Below, piece after piece: positions 34,849 through 46,726 of a stretch of 64,000 nt of DNA. A program made the translations under genes and the position numbers. The first letter of the stretch is position 1. The number at the start of each line of letters is the position of its first letter. Source of the DNA: Drosophila pseudoobscura (Eukaryota; Arthropoda; Insecta; Diptera; Drosophilidae); NCBI RefSeq assembly GCF_009870125.1, contig NC_046681.1, forward strand, positions 7,515,001 to 7,579,000, in the 5' to 3' direction. The notes beneath the pieces were generated by a model that made no database searches, was not told the DNA's origin, and worked only from the letters and a program-made list of their open reading frames with translations.

Positions 34849-35763
34849 TTAACGCATCATTTCTTCGGGTATATCGGTCTGGAGAGGCGCGGTAATAGTC
34901 AGCACGCCGCAGGATGATAATTTGGCGGATATTTTCGACTGTTCCACATTCACGGGCAGCACAATTTCACTCTTCATCTCCCGTCGCCGTCCACGGGACT
35001 CGTAGACCGCATGAAGATACAGGGAATCGCCCTCGCGGTACAGCAAAATCTCCCCACGCCTAAAGTCCATCAAATCGTACTGCCAGTAGACGGCTGGGTT
35101 CTTTTCCTTGTCTTTGCCGCTGCCGTTTCCACTCCTTTTCTTGTGCTCCGACTTGGCCGACTCTGCCCTTTCCTTGGCCCTTTGCTTGGCCCTTTCCTTG
35201 GCCCTTTCGTCGGCCCTTCTTTCGAACCTTTCCTCGGCGCTTTCCTTGGCCCGTTCCTCGGCCCTTTCCTCGGCCCTTTTCTCGACCCTTTCCTCGGCCC
35301 TTTCCTCGGCCCTTTCCTTGGCCCTATCCTTGGCCCTTTTCTCGACCCTTTCCTCGGCCCTTTTCTCGACCCTATCCTTGGCCCTTTCCTTGGCCCTTTC
35401 CTTGGCCTTTTCCTCGGCCCTTTTCTCGACCCTTTCTCCGGCCCTTTCCTCGGCCCTTTTCTCGACCCTTTCCTCGAACCGTTCCTCGGCCCTTTCCTTG
35501 GCCCTCTCTTTGGCTCTTTCCTCGGCCCTTTCCTTGGTCCTTTCCTTGGCCCTTTCCTCGGCCCTTTCCTTGGCCCTTTCCATGGTCCTTTCCTCGGCTC
35601 CTTCCTCGGCTCCTTCCTCGGCCCTTTCCATGACGATTCCATGCGAGCGCTGCCATTCGAGGATGTCAGCGTCCAGTTGCTTCACGCGCGGGTCGTACGC
35701 GGCGCGGAAGTCAGCCACCAGTTTCCTTATCCTTATGTTATTCCGCTCTTTTCGTGTAGCCAT
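34849..35763 (-). CDS. Small heat shock-like protein with long charged repeat helix
   Basis: One exon of 304 residues. Residues 1-45 form a basic N-terminus (MATRKERNNIRIRKLV). Residues about 46-203 are some 39 tetrapeptides of the types AEER, AKER and VEKR, encoded by an imperfect 12-bp repeat. The C-terminal ~100 residues resemble an alpha-crystallin domain: LYREGDSLYLHAVYES, then EIVLPVNVEQSKISAKLS and SCGVLTITAPL, the last matching the family's SxLSxxGVLTIxAP motif. Alpha-crystallin proteins are ATP-independent chaperones. The 4-residue period with E and R/K four apart favours a single stable alpha-helix rather than a heptad coiled coil. No IxI/V tail motif is obvious. A TATA-like AT stretch lies near 35,791-35,804. 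Upstream open frames in the other strand across the repeat are artefacts of the 12-bp period. Confidence 0.8.
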   Translation of the reverse strand: MATRKERNNIRIRKLVADFRAAYDPRVKQLDADILEWQRSHGIVMERAEEGAEEGAEERTMERAKERAEERAKERTKERAEERAKERAKERAEERFEERVEKRAEERAGERVEKRAEEKAKERAKERAKDRVEKRAEERVEKRAKDRAKERAEERAEERVEKRAEERAEERAKESAEERFERRADERAKERAKQRAKERAESAKSEHKKRSGNGSGKDKEKNPAVYWQYDLMDFRRGEILLYREGDSLYLHAVYESRGRRREMKSEIVLPVNVEQSKISAKLSSCGVLTITAPLQTDIPEEMMR

Positions 35764-38700
35764 TTCAAAATTTCGTATAAGTTATGGGGTGTATAAATAT
35801 ATACTGTACAAACTCTTTCCTGACACTAGATTCAAATCAGATATTTCGGGGGATCGGGTGAGCTGTGAGTGGGGAGATCTGAAACAACAAAACACTAGTG
35901 GGAAAACACCTATCCGAAATAGTTCCAAAATAACACCTATCGATGTATCCTTGCCATGGATCTAGCGTTAATTATAGTGACTACTAAACTGTGCCTTATA
36001 CCACATTTTTGGATCATATACAGTCCAACTTCTCTATTACTATACATATTTCTGTATATTTCTATCTAAAGAACCTATTTCCAGAACACTGCATTGCCAT
36101 ATTCTGCAAAAGTCAATTCTATATTACAAATTCCCACGAATTCCCACAAATTCCCCTTGAGATTCGCTATAAGGAAGTCTATAAGGATTGTTTCTACATG
36201 TTTTATATGGAGATTTATCTCGAATCAACTCGAAATCAACGCACAAATGTCCATTCCTGTCTTTGAAACCACATTCGAAGCCATAATTCCTTGAATCTTA
36301 TCCGAATGAGTGTGTCCGCTCTCTATTTTGGGCAGATTATACCTCTCTGGCAGCTGGGTCCTTCGAAGCCCGATCTTATCTAGCTTTTAACATTTGTGGA
36401 GTCCCCCACAAGCCAACCGTCAGGACCTGCTGCTCCTGGCCAGAAATGCCAATTTGGAACACGAATACGAAAACGAATACACAAGCTGCCAGTTTTCCGA
36501 AATGAGTCTAATTAACAGAGCTCTGAGATTTGTGCAACGTTTGCATTCTCTGCAGATTCCTGCTGCCAAGGCAGCTGCCAGCCATGTCCGTCCGTCAGAA
36601 CGGACTGGCAGCAAAAGTCAATGGAAGCAGCACTGGGATCTTTCTAGGGCACAAACCAACCCACCCCCACCCCCTCCCACCCCAGGAGTGGGCGGGGGAG
36701 ACATGAACTTTCGAACAAATGAAAACGTACCAAATGACAGCATCCAATTTACGTTTGCAATTAAACTGACACCGAACAGACACTTGATTTAGTCGCAGCA
36801 GACCCCCGGTTGCCCCCCCCCCCCGGAAGCCCCCCCGCACAACGCCACAACGTCGATGGTCGTAGCACAGAAGACAGAGGAGAGTTTTCCCAGCATGCAG
36901 GCAGATTTATGAATATGAAAATACATATTTGAAACGGCACTTTAATTGTTCTCCCTGGATGGGGGGCGGAGGGGGAGTGTGGCATGCCACATCTTCAACG
37001 CACTACCCGCACAACCACCAGGCGCCGGCACCGGAACACGTTCGTGCAGTCCGCCATTCTTTTTTGTAGCCCTTTTCTGCAGCCGAGACGCGTTGCTCCT
37101 TCAATTTTGAATTTGGGATTTTGTTGGATTCCAGATCATCAATGACTTATATTCCAAGGCCCCTTAGGGGGGTGCCATAGCCCTGTCGCTCCTCCCTGGA
37201 AGGCAAACCCACGCCAGAAAGGAAATATTAATGCCGTCTGCTTATCAAAAATGGCAGCAATCAGCACGCTCTGTTAGCACCTCATTAGAGGGCTCACTGT
37301 ATGGTGGGGGGCGGACCGGACACATCGTCTCCCCTTCACAGACACACATTAATCGTGTGAAAGCACCATTTCGTCTCTCTCCCTGGTTTTTTTTTTGTGT
37401 GCTTTTTTCGGTCTAGTGCGAGCCGGGCTAAAAGCCCCCCCATCAAGGCCAAGTGGCGTGTCAATCGGCCATTAGCACGGCTCCTGGCCACCGATAAATA
37501 AAAGCAAACACCTAGCACCTCCCACACGCACTCCCCCCGAGAGAGAACAAGAATTATTGGTGCCCTCAACCGACGCCGAAGAAAGCCTTTCTGTAACCGA
37601 AAAAGAAGAAATTTCTTAATTAAAAATTAAATGCTTCAGCAGTTGGAAAATTTTGTAAGAAAATTGCTCATTAAAAGTTTTCACCTGGAGCGGCTCTCAA
37701 GGCGAATCTCGACACTAATTTTCTTTTCATGTAATTATGTGCAGCACAGAGAGCACACCCCCCTTCCCCCCCGACCCTCCACGCCCTTCAGACGGGGTTG
37801 TTGTTTGCTGCAACTTTTTGTGGCATGTCGCTTGCCCCTTGGAAGCATTGGCCCTGGCAAATTGAATTGACTTTCGCCTGCATTCAGTCCCCGGTGTCCA
37901 CATCAAGGCTTTTGGCTTTGGCTTTGGCTTTTGGTATTGCAAAAATAATGTCCACAAATTGAACTTATAAATAAATCAAATCAGAATGTCTCGTCCTCTG
38001 GTGGCTGGCTGGGAATTGAGTTACATTTGAATATTTTCCCCATTTTCCACATTTTCCCCACTTTTCCCCCCACTGCACTGGCAGGTCCTTGGCTCCAGCA
38101 CTGGCTGTGTCTCTCGATGCTTAAGTTTTGATTGTTTTTTGGTTGAATTTGTTCACTTTATTTTCCCTGAATTTCCCAAAAATCTTGCATCTTGTTTCGA
38201 TTTCCTGCCAAATGTTTAATTGCTTTAATTTGCGAGCAAATCATTTCGGTTTCCTTTCGTGCATCGAGTGTCTAACGGGGCGTATAATTGATTTCACTTC
38301 CGCGCCCCCAAGCCCCATAAATCCCCAACCACACAATACCTCCGTCCGGCTTGAAATTATACGGATAAGATCGGGAATAAATCTACACAGGAGTGCAGTT
38401 ACATTCTCGCCGCAAAAGCCAGCCACAGGCCAAATATCGCACTGGATGGAGGTTCGATGCAAAAATACACCCCACCGCTCCCCAGTCCGGCGGAACGCTC
38501 CCGGTGATTAATTATCTACATGAAAGCGTGCAATTTACAGCTTACCTTGAGCTCCAAGGGGGGCCACCCCCTCCCCACCGCCCTCTTGTCGGTTGTTTTG
38601 TGTTCATGGAGTGTTTAGTTGTCTGGGCGCGGATCGGAGCGCGGATAAGCCGCGAAAGTTACAGCGAAACTGATTTCCATAGAGCGCACTTTATCTAAAT

Positions 38701-40844
38701 TAAAATCAAAAACTCTGCCAGTCCGCCACGCCAATGGGGGCAAGTCGGGCAGGGGGCAGGGGGCAGGGGGGTAGAACTGTGATTGTAGCACTTTTGCCAA
38801 GAGCCTAGGGGCTACACACGAGTCTGAAGCTCTGAATCGACCCCAAAAACATCCGTGGATTGACATCAGACCCTCAAGGCACTTCCCCAGGAACCACAGA
38901 CCCCATTTGTAGCATTGTCTACCTCGTATTCCCCTCCATTTTGGACCCATCTGACTGCAGGTCACCAGAAGATGATGTCACGATCTAACCCAAGCCCTGC
39001 CAAGCCCTGCCATCCCGTAGATGCCCGACCCGTAGCCCGACTCCCACCCGTACCCGTTTTGTCACTGTCCAAGGAGTCAGTTGTCTGCAGGTAAATGGTG
39101 TGTATTTCAATTTAGCTGCGGATAAATTGCCGACAATAAAGCGAAAGAAAAAGCGTAATTTGTTGGAGTCGTTTTGTCGTTTGTTCGCCGTGTCTCATAT
39201 CTGCCGGATTGTATCTTTCTCTCTCCCTCTCTGTCTCTGTCTGGCTTTGTCTGCGGCTGAGCGATGAGATTCTTATTTTAATTTTGATTATGTTCGTCGT
39301 CCTGCAGCTGCAGATGTATTTCCAGCAGATTTGTATCTGTTAGTTACATCACCGCAGCCTCACTCGAGAATTGGATGTCAAAATGGAGCTGTATCTCAGA
39401 GCTTTCAGCATTTGATGGACACTTGAATGACTCTCCAGCCATCCATCCAAGTGCATTAACACTTGGCACCATTTGGCAACGTATCAGCCACAAATATCGA
39501 AGAGGAGGAGCCGTTGGAGGAGGAGTGATCGAGTGCGTGGCCGCAAAATGGGACAAAAATTGACAGGGAACGCTGTGAGCCGCGGCAAGGGCCGAGGAAT
39601 GCCACAGTTTCATCGTTTGTAGGATGGAGTCCCTTTCTGGATACGTACAGACAGACAGACACGGCTATGCCTGCACTTTGAGGTGGAAAACGCTTTCCTC
39701 TGGCAAAACTATACAAAACCCATCCTTAAGTCCCAAATATTTCAATGTCTTCCCCTTAAGAAAAATATATTTTAAATTTCCTAAATCAAAAAGCCCACAA
39801 GAGGCACACAAATTCGTACGACACCGAAGCATGCCCGTAAATGTCCTTCGGTTTGTATTTTTCTACTGAGGATTCCTTAGATTTCCACGCAGCTGGGTCT
39901 TCAAGGAGGGACAAACCCTCTAGTCGGGGCCTTGTTGGTGCCTTTATAACCACTTCATTTGCCGGAATGCATAACTGCAGCTTCCCAAGGAGCTTCGGTT
40001 CCGGCACAAGTGTTTTTGGCATCAGAAATGGCTAGGAGGAAGGGGGTTTTCGGTCGTCTAGGCAGATTTACAATGGCCGTCGTGTGGGCCATTAGCAAAA
40101 ATGAAAGCAGGCCTGTACGGGAGGAGGGTTGGAGAGGGGGAGAGGGGGAGAGGGAAAAAAGGTGACTCTACGAAGCGCTTATTAAAACGACACTTTAGCC
40201 CCCGTGACAGGATGTGCCGACACGCCCAAAGGCGCCCAGGGAAAGGTAATTTAGACCCCAGCCCATCCCCCCGTCACCCCTAGACCCAGTTGACATGAAG
40301 GTTAAATAGATTAAGGATATCGCTTTCACCTGCCGCCTGCTAGAGCCAAACAGAAAGTAATTGCCAAATATTGGGGCAACAACATCCGTGGAGAATGTGG
40401 GAGGTACGTGCCCGGTTCCTGGTTCCCGGTTCCTCTTCCGTTTGTGGCCCCACAAGAAATTGAATTATTAATGTTGTCACTGGGTTTGGGGCTGCGTTGA
40501 AAGTTTGCCGCGACCCCGGCTCCCACCCGCCTCCCACCTGCTCGTTAATGTCCAAAATACAGAACTTGTTTGTCCAGGCACCACAATTAAGTTGTCAGTC
40601 AGCCGTCTACGGCGGTGTCAAATGGCGGGCTCGACCCCGAGGGCGGTGACTTTTGACTTTGATTCGAGCTGAAGGTGTGGCCCCCCCCAGTTGGGTCTCC
40701 TTTGGGGTCTCCACCAGGCTAGTGCCTGTCCCAATTATGTAGATACACAGATATTTTATCTTTTTACTTAAGGTGCCTAATGAGCAAGGTGTTAATGGGT
40801 TTTGTGTGGAAGGAGCAGAAGGTTCCCCCTTGAGGAATACTATA
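35764..40844. other. Noncoding stretch, no gene seen
   Basis: About 5 kb without a supportable gene. Open frames are short and overlapping. C-rich homopolymers lie near 36,810-36,822 and GGGGCAGGGGG-type repeats near 38,752-38,770. A TTGGCTTTGGCTTTGG repeat lies near 37,913-37,930. Nothing recognisable as RNA gene or element was found. Confidence 0.45.
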
Positions 40845-41700
40845 GATTCTTGATCAGCATCGATAGGCCAGACGATATACCCATGTCTGAGTGTCCATTC
40901 CGATGAGCGTGTATCTATCTAGACTACTGGGACAATCGGACAACCACAAAGGACGACAATGTAGCATCTATAATTTTGAAGATAGTTCGATTAGTGGTGT
41001 AGTGGAGAGTAGCAGCATATCTACAAGATAGTCGGTTAAGAATGGATATATTTTATAGACAGAATGAAAAAATACATTCTACGTGGTCGGAGCTCCTCTT
41101 TTTATCTCTTTCTTTTATTCTCCCTTTTTTTCTTAAGCGAAAAAGAGAGAAAAAATAAAGAAATTTCTCTCTTTTTTCTATATGTTTTCTCTCTTTTTTC
41201 TCTCTTTATTTCCTCTTTTTTCTCTCTTTATTCTCTCTTTTTTTCTCTATTTTGTCTCTATTTGTCCCCTTTTTTTCTCTCTTTATTCTCTCTTTTTTCG
41301 ATATTTTTCTCTATTTTTTCTCCCTTTTTTATCTCTTTTTTTCTCTCTTTATTCTCTCTTTTTTAATCTATTTTCCCTATTTTTCTCTCTTTTTTCTCTC
41401 TTTTTTCTCTTTTTTTCTCTAATTTTTCTCTCTGTTCTCTCTCTGTTTTTTCCACCTCTCCCCACAAGTGCCAGCAAAATTGAGAAATATCGCGCTCTTC
41501 TTTACAAAAAAGACAGAGACAGAAGGGCAGTCATCGGCTCTGGTAATGATTCCTGATCTTGCGTATACAATTATATCGAAAAGGTTCCCTAAATCATAAG
41601 ATTACATATATAAAGACTGAGTATCGGGTGACTAAGTAGAGCCGCGGTCCTTGCCTCGGCTTCGCGACGTTCCTGCTCCTTTTTGCTACAGGATTAGGAG
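40845..41700 (+). mobile_element. Diverged copy of the dispersed repeat with CT-rich insert
   Basis: Landmarks match the element at 12.9 kb in the same orientation and order: ATTCTTGATCAGCATCGATAG (40,848), then CACAAAGGACGACAATGTAGC (40,945) and GAGTATCGGG (41,621). A 3' hairpin follows with stem AGCCG (41,640-41,644) and CGGCT (41,657-41,661), then CGACGTTCCTGCTCCTTTTT. The stem sequence differs from the first copy on both arms, yet pairing is kept. A long CT-rich tract (41,094-41,460) interrupts the element. Confidence 0.65.
41094..41460. repeat. Polypyrimidine array (CTCTTTTTT)
   Basis: A degenerate array of CTCTTTTTTCT and CTCTTTATTCT units spanning about 370 bp on the plus strand. It is embedded in a copy of the dispersed repeat. 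Open frames through it read Leu/Phe/Ser and are composition artefacts. Confidence 0.85.
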
Positions 41701-44700
41701 TCCGTTTTAGTGCTAAAAAAGGGCTAGGGTTACAAAAGGGGCTACGCAGTACCTATATTCCCCAGAAACTACACCTTAAGGTAGGAATTGTCTGAGGAAT
41801 CGGCCACCACCAAGAGATCCAGAGTCGGAGACTTCCAATGAGGTTTCCAGGCATCAAATGATCCCCAATATGAGGTCCAGGGTTAATTAGTTCCGAAAAT
41901 TCGCAGTGAATCATCCTCTATGATTCGCAAATGAGGCCGGACACGGGCCTTCGTGTGTCTTCTCCGTCGCTCCTCCAGTAATTTCCACAATAAATATTCG
42001 TAATTACTCTGACGGATGGCCGACCGGTGGGAATTCGCATTGTCATTTCATTAAAAATGCAAATTTCGAGCACAACTCGTGAACGCTGAACGACTCTAGA
42101 AAGGCGCGATTACGCAGTTCAAGGAGGCCTGGCCTTTGTATTACTTGGAGGGGCCGTTGGTCCTGCGCCTGGGGGTCGCAAGCGGAGAGTCGGGGCGAGG
42201 CGACAAAGTTGTCTTCAAGTGGGCACTCGAAAGGATGTTGCCAAACAGGCAGCCCCGCCACCCCGTCCGCCCCTCCGTGGAGAGGTGAACGTGCCAAGTG
42301 CCACAGCTGTGCCGGAGCCGGGCCTGCACCTGAGGCAAACAATAGGCAAATGTGGTGCCCCGGGCAGAGTGCACTCGGATGCGGTGGCCCTGCCCTGCCC
42401 TGCCCTGATTGTGTGTGCTCAGCACTTGGTCTCGTCTTGGAAACGAGATGTGTTTGCCATTGACTGCATGTCGAGCGTATCTGCTGGCCAGCCGCAAGTG
42501 CGACTTCCCCGAGTCTCCGAGTCCCAGTCTTGGAAAATAATAATTGCAAGACCTTAAAGTGGCACCACTTCTTGCCACAGTGTGCTGTGGCAAAGGAGCA
42601 CTTGCCGGGACGGGAGCCAGAACTAATTACGCGCCTCTTTAAGAAAATTAAATGCTTTTCGGCATGAGGCTGGAGTGCCCCTCGCGTCACGAGATTGCCT
42701 CTTGAGGCGGGTTTCTTAGCCGGCTACAAATGGAAATCAAAGGCGCGGAATGGCAATTAAAATTAAATTAAATATTTCAAACATGAAATGAGCTTCCATC
42801 AAAGGGGATCGTCAAGGATTCACATTTATTTTGCAGCAAAGACCGGGCTAAGACCTCTGTTTGGTTCTCTGGGACTCTGTAGAGGCTGGGGCGAGAGAGG
42901 CTCACACCTTTTGGCACTACAAATAGCTCCCCTCACCTCCACATTCCTACATTCCCCGCCAAAGCCCATCGAGGCCCAGGAGAGGCCTCGCCCTTGCAGA
43001 CCTCCAGAAAAGGTGTTTTTCAGAGGGGTTCTACGAGTCCATTGCGGCTGAAATTTTGACAGTAGCCGTCCAAAAGAATGTGCTACACGATGGTATCTTT
43101 CTTTTGGCCATACTGGCTCTATTAAGCCCCCTTATGCCTATGGGAAAACATAGCCACATATTGAAATTGAACACGTCTTTCCATACGTGAGTGGTGGGGG
43201 GGCGCCTACCAGCTGTCAAACGGGGCACAGAGGGGGTTTCAGACTAGTTTCCAGCCATGTTTCCACCAAGACTCGCACGTTGCACGCACTCGAGGTATGA
43301 CACATGTTTGCTGGCTATTTTATTAATCACATTTTTGCCACATTTCGGTACGGGGCCACATCAAATATTAAAAGCCATGGAAACAAATGCGGATTATGAG
43401 CCAACATGCACAATAAATTGTATTTAAAATGAGACACAGACACAGACACAGATAGAGATAGAGAGATAGAGAGACAGAGATAGAGACAATCTTCCATTCC
43501 GAACACGTGCGAATTCATTCAGAACGTGTACGGTTTGGCACTGATCTTTGACATGGCTGGGGCCCACAGCCTCCTCCAGCCTCCGAGCCGACAGGACTCG
43601 ATGTTTGCCTTTTGACGTTTACAAATTACCCACACAGCTGGCGAGGCACACAATGATGGCTCCTGGCTGCTGGCTCCTGGCTCCTTGGTGGCTATATTAA
43701 ACGTACATATGTTTGGGGTACGCCCCCCACCCTCCCCCCCGGCCCTGCCCCTTCTGCTGACACCTGCATGGGCAGCCGAGTGCTTGCGAGTGGTTTAGTT
43801 TATTCTTTGCATGAATTATTCATCCGGCTTTGTCTCATCAAATTGAGCGACCTCGTTAGTCTCGAAAATGTCAGAAATTCAACTGCCAAACATTTGCCAT
43901 TTCAATTATTCAAATGTAATTTTCCAAATAGCACTTTTCAATTTACAAATTCTCTCGAGCTCGGGGAAGATACGAGCATGAGGTGTGACATGAGGCAGTG
44001 TCCTTTTGAGGAGGAAGACAGCTCGGGAGAGCGGCTTCTATGAGGTGTCTTTTTGTGGCCTAAACTAGGGCTCCAATCCGCCCAATCCAGCAGGAAATCT
44101 GCCTCCAATGTTCGACTATGCAGGGCTACCCCTTTCCCACTTCTCCTTCCCTAATTTTAACGAATTTAATCGTAATTCGTTCCACACGTCGTATGCGTAT
44201 TCCTGCATTAATCCAGGAGCTGGGTGGCCTCGGTCCGGGCTGTGACCCCGGGGCGCGGTCCTGGCGTTTATGCGAAAAGTTTTATCAGCAAACTAAATCG
44301 CTTACCAGCGCCAGACCCGCTAATGTAACTAATTTGCTTTGCGGGCCATGAATCGGTGTGAAAAAGTTGCCAACATTTGCGCATCATAATGATAAAAGTT
44401 GTGTATCCCTGGGAGGAGTGGGGGCGGGAGGTGCGGGGGGTGCGAGGGGGGGGTTTGGGGGTGGGGCACTCACACAATAAATAATTGCGAAACCCGCTGC
44501 AATTGATTGCTGCAGCAGCATTGATGAGCCAAATGGCGGTGTACTAATCAAAAGGGCATCCCCCCCCCCCCCCACTCCTCTCCCCTGTTGAAAATCACAC
44601 AAAAAGCATCTCTCCTCCGAGTGAAGGAGCAGCTCTTCAGCTTTGAATACGCAGCCGCTCGAGAGTCGCTCACATGTTAATTAAATAGAAAGCCTCCGAT

Positions 44701-46100
44701 GCAGTGCCTCTCAAAACTCGACTCAAGGACTTCTGGGTGCTGGGGCACCGACGAGGGGGGGGCTCCATTCATATCAATTTGTTTCGCCCACGCATTGAAT
44801 GGCCCAGTGCCCTCCGATCTGATCTCTCCGGCCGCGTCGAGTGCTGCTCAGAATTTACAGAATTCATTTATGCAAATGAAGTGCCTTTTATCGCATGTCG
44901 CTACACGAGGCAGGCACGAGAGATGAGATGAGATGCGATGAGGATGCCCGGAGATACAAAAAGAGCCAGCGGCAAAGCAAAGCCAAGTAATGAATGAAAA
45001 TTGAGCAAATTACTGGCGAGTTCTCAAGCATTTTGATGTCTGAAGTTCTAGGAAACTGTGGGAATAGGTTTGATTAATTCGCGGATAAGGATAATGCCAC
45101 AGACATACCCCTTCCTGATTACCAGGAACACGGGTTATCGTTCTTTGATTTTCTAATGCCTTTAAGTCTCACATTTATCTTCTTCTGCCTGTTTTCTTCT
45201 TTAAACTTACAACTTATTCTCACACACACACACTCGTAGTCGTTTATTCACAGTTGTTTATCTTATTCATCCGGCTATTCACTTGTCAGGCCATAAAGCA
45301 TGCCCGGAATGCCCTCAAAGTCAATCTGTGCTCTGGCCATCAATAAAACAATCAATGGACGCTGACAGCTGAAATCCCTTCTTCGCCTGGTCAAACAGAT
45401 ACACTCGTACAGATACAGATACAGATACAGATAGATATGTATCTCTGCCGGAGCCCGCATTCATAAATTGACACATTATCGAAATTTATGGAGCCAACGC
45501 TGCGGCGCCGATACGAGGGCGTGATATGATGCCCGGGGGGGTCGGGGGACGGCCCGTTGGCTGGATGCAGGCAAATAACTGTACAGAATTAATGATGCGA
45601 CCCACTGGAAAAACAAAGGACCCGCCAGACCCGCCAACAGAAGCAACAGTTGCACGGTGGCACAAACAAGTCGCACTGCCCAGGGGGAGGGAAACGGAAG
45701 CCACCCCCTTGCAGCACACCCCCACCCCCCAAAAGAGGGTTGGACTGTGGGGGATGTCCACGAGCCCAAAAAAATGCCATGAAATCCCCTCCAAAAGGGC
45801 TGCTGGAAGGCCGGCGGGCAAATCTAATTAGAGACGACGAAAAATGGGAATATTTCGAGGTATTTCGATACTCAGCACTGTTCTGCATTATTTTATCTAT
45901 TTTAAATGGAAAATACTCCCAAAAATACAACTCTTTAAGCTTCGGAGCCCATAGGAAATACTGGAAGTACTACCAATGGGAATTACCCACTGGTTTACAC
46001 TCTACCCCTTTAATGCCACCTTCTTTTGCTTGTAAGAATCTTCTCCTTCTTTATTTTGGCATAATATCACAGGAAAATGGGTCGACTCGATGCAAAATAG
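41701..46100. other. Noncoding stretch, no gene seen
   Basis: No supportable gene. A minus-strand open frame of about 215 codons (42,690-42,043) is matched by plus-strand frames over the same bases and has no domain. A GAGATAGAGACAGA-type repeat lies at 43,434-43,487, a C14-type homopolymer near 44,562 and an AGATACAG repeat at 45,413-45,432. Confidence 0.45.
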
Positions 46101-46129
46101 GTTGATAAGGTCTATAAACAATAAAGAGA

Positions 46130-46726
46130 GCTTACCAAATACTAATTTTTAGTTTAAAAGTCAAATAAATACAACAAAAAACAGATTTTTAAGAAATCCG
46201 TTTCAAATAAGCCGTGGTGTGAGCTGTGTTTTTAGTTGTTAAAAAAATGTTGAAAAATACATGAGGTTGGTTTAGATTAAGGTTAAATATATATCTAACA
46301 GCATACATTTGATTTTTAGTGATAGGTTGGATGGTTTACAAGTTATAACACTTTCAAGTGTGAAATGTGCTCTGGTTCGTTTAAGCTGGGAGCCACTGTA
46401 GATCGAAAGAACGATAGAACGGATTGAATGTCTCATAATCCTGCGGAAGAATACATCTCATCTGTGGTACCTCTTTTTTACCTCTCATGTACTTAAATAT
46501 GAAAGAACTCAATAAAAACCAACAAGCCTTTGACCAAATCCTTATCAAATCCCTTCAAATTTATAAATAGCAGCAGTGTACTTATTATTTTGCCCATCCA
46601 GCAAACATTTAAGCATAGAATTTTAATTTTTTATTTCCAAATATAAACAATTGGCATACATTTACAAAAATTCGAGCTATTCCATAACAAACTATTACGA
46701 ACTATTTTTTTGGCCAGTAGTGTATA
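46130..46726 (-). mobile_element. Possible Tc1/mariner-type remnant
   Basis: On the minus strand the sequence at 46,726-46,700 reads TACACTACTGGCCAAAAAAA, resembling the Tc1-family terminus (TA target, then CAGTNCTGGCCAAAA). AT-rich DNA extends leftwards for about 600 bp, as expected for a decayed or internally deleted element. No second terminus and no transposase-like frame were found, so the left boundary is approximate. Confidence 0.3.

Noticed and set aside
35011..35965. Long plus-strand Leu/Phe/Pro- or Leu/Ser-rich frames
   Set aside because: Antisense to the 12-bp coding repeat; open only because the repeat length is a multiple of three.
40195..40455. GGTTCCTGGTTCCCGGTTCC stretch as a possible tRNA arm
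   Set aside because: It is a short tandem repeat; no anticodon stem or acceptor pairing fits around it.
41064..41556. Phe/Leu/Ser-rich frames in the CT tract
   Set aside because: Direct translation of a simple polypyrimidine array.
42043..42690. Minus-strand frame of 215 codons
   Set aside because: Overlapped by frames on the other strand, no domain and no sensible composition.
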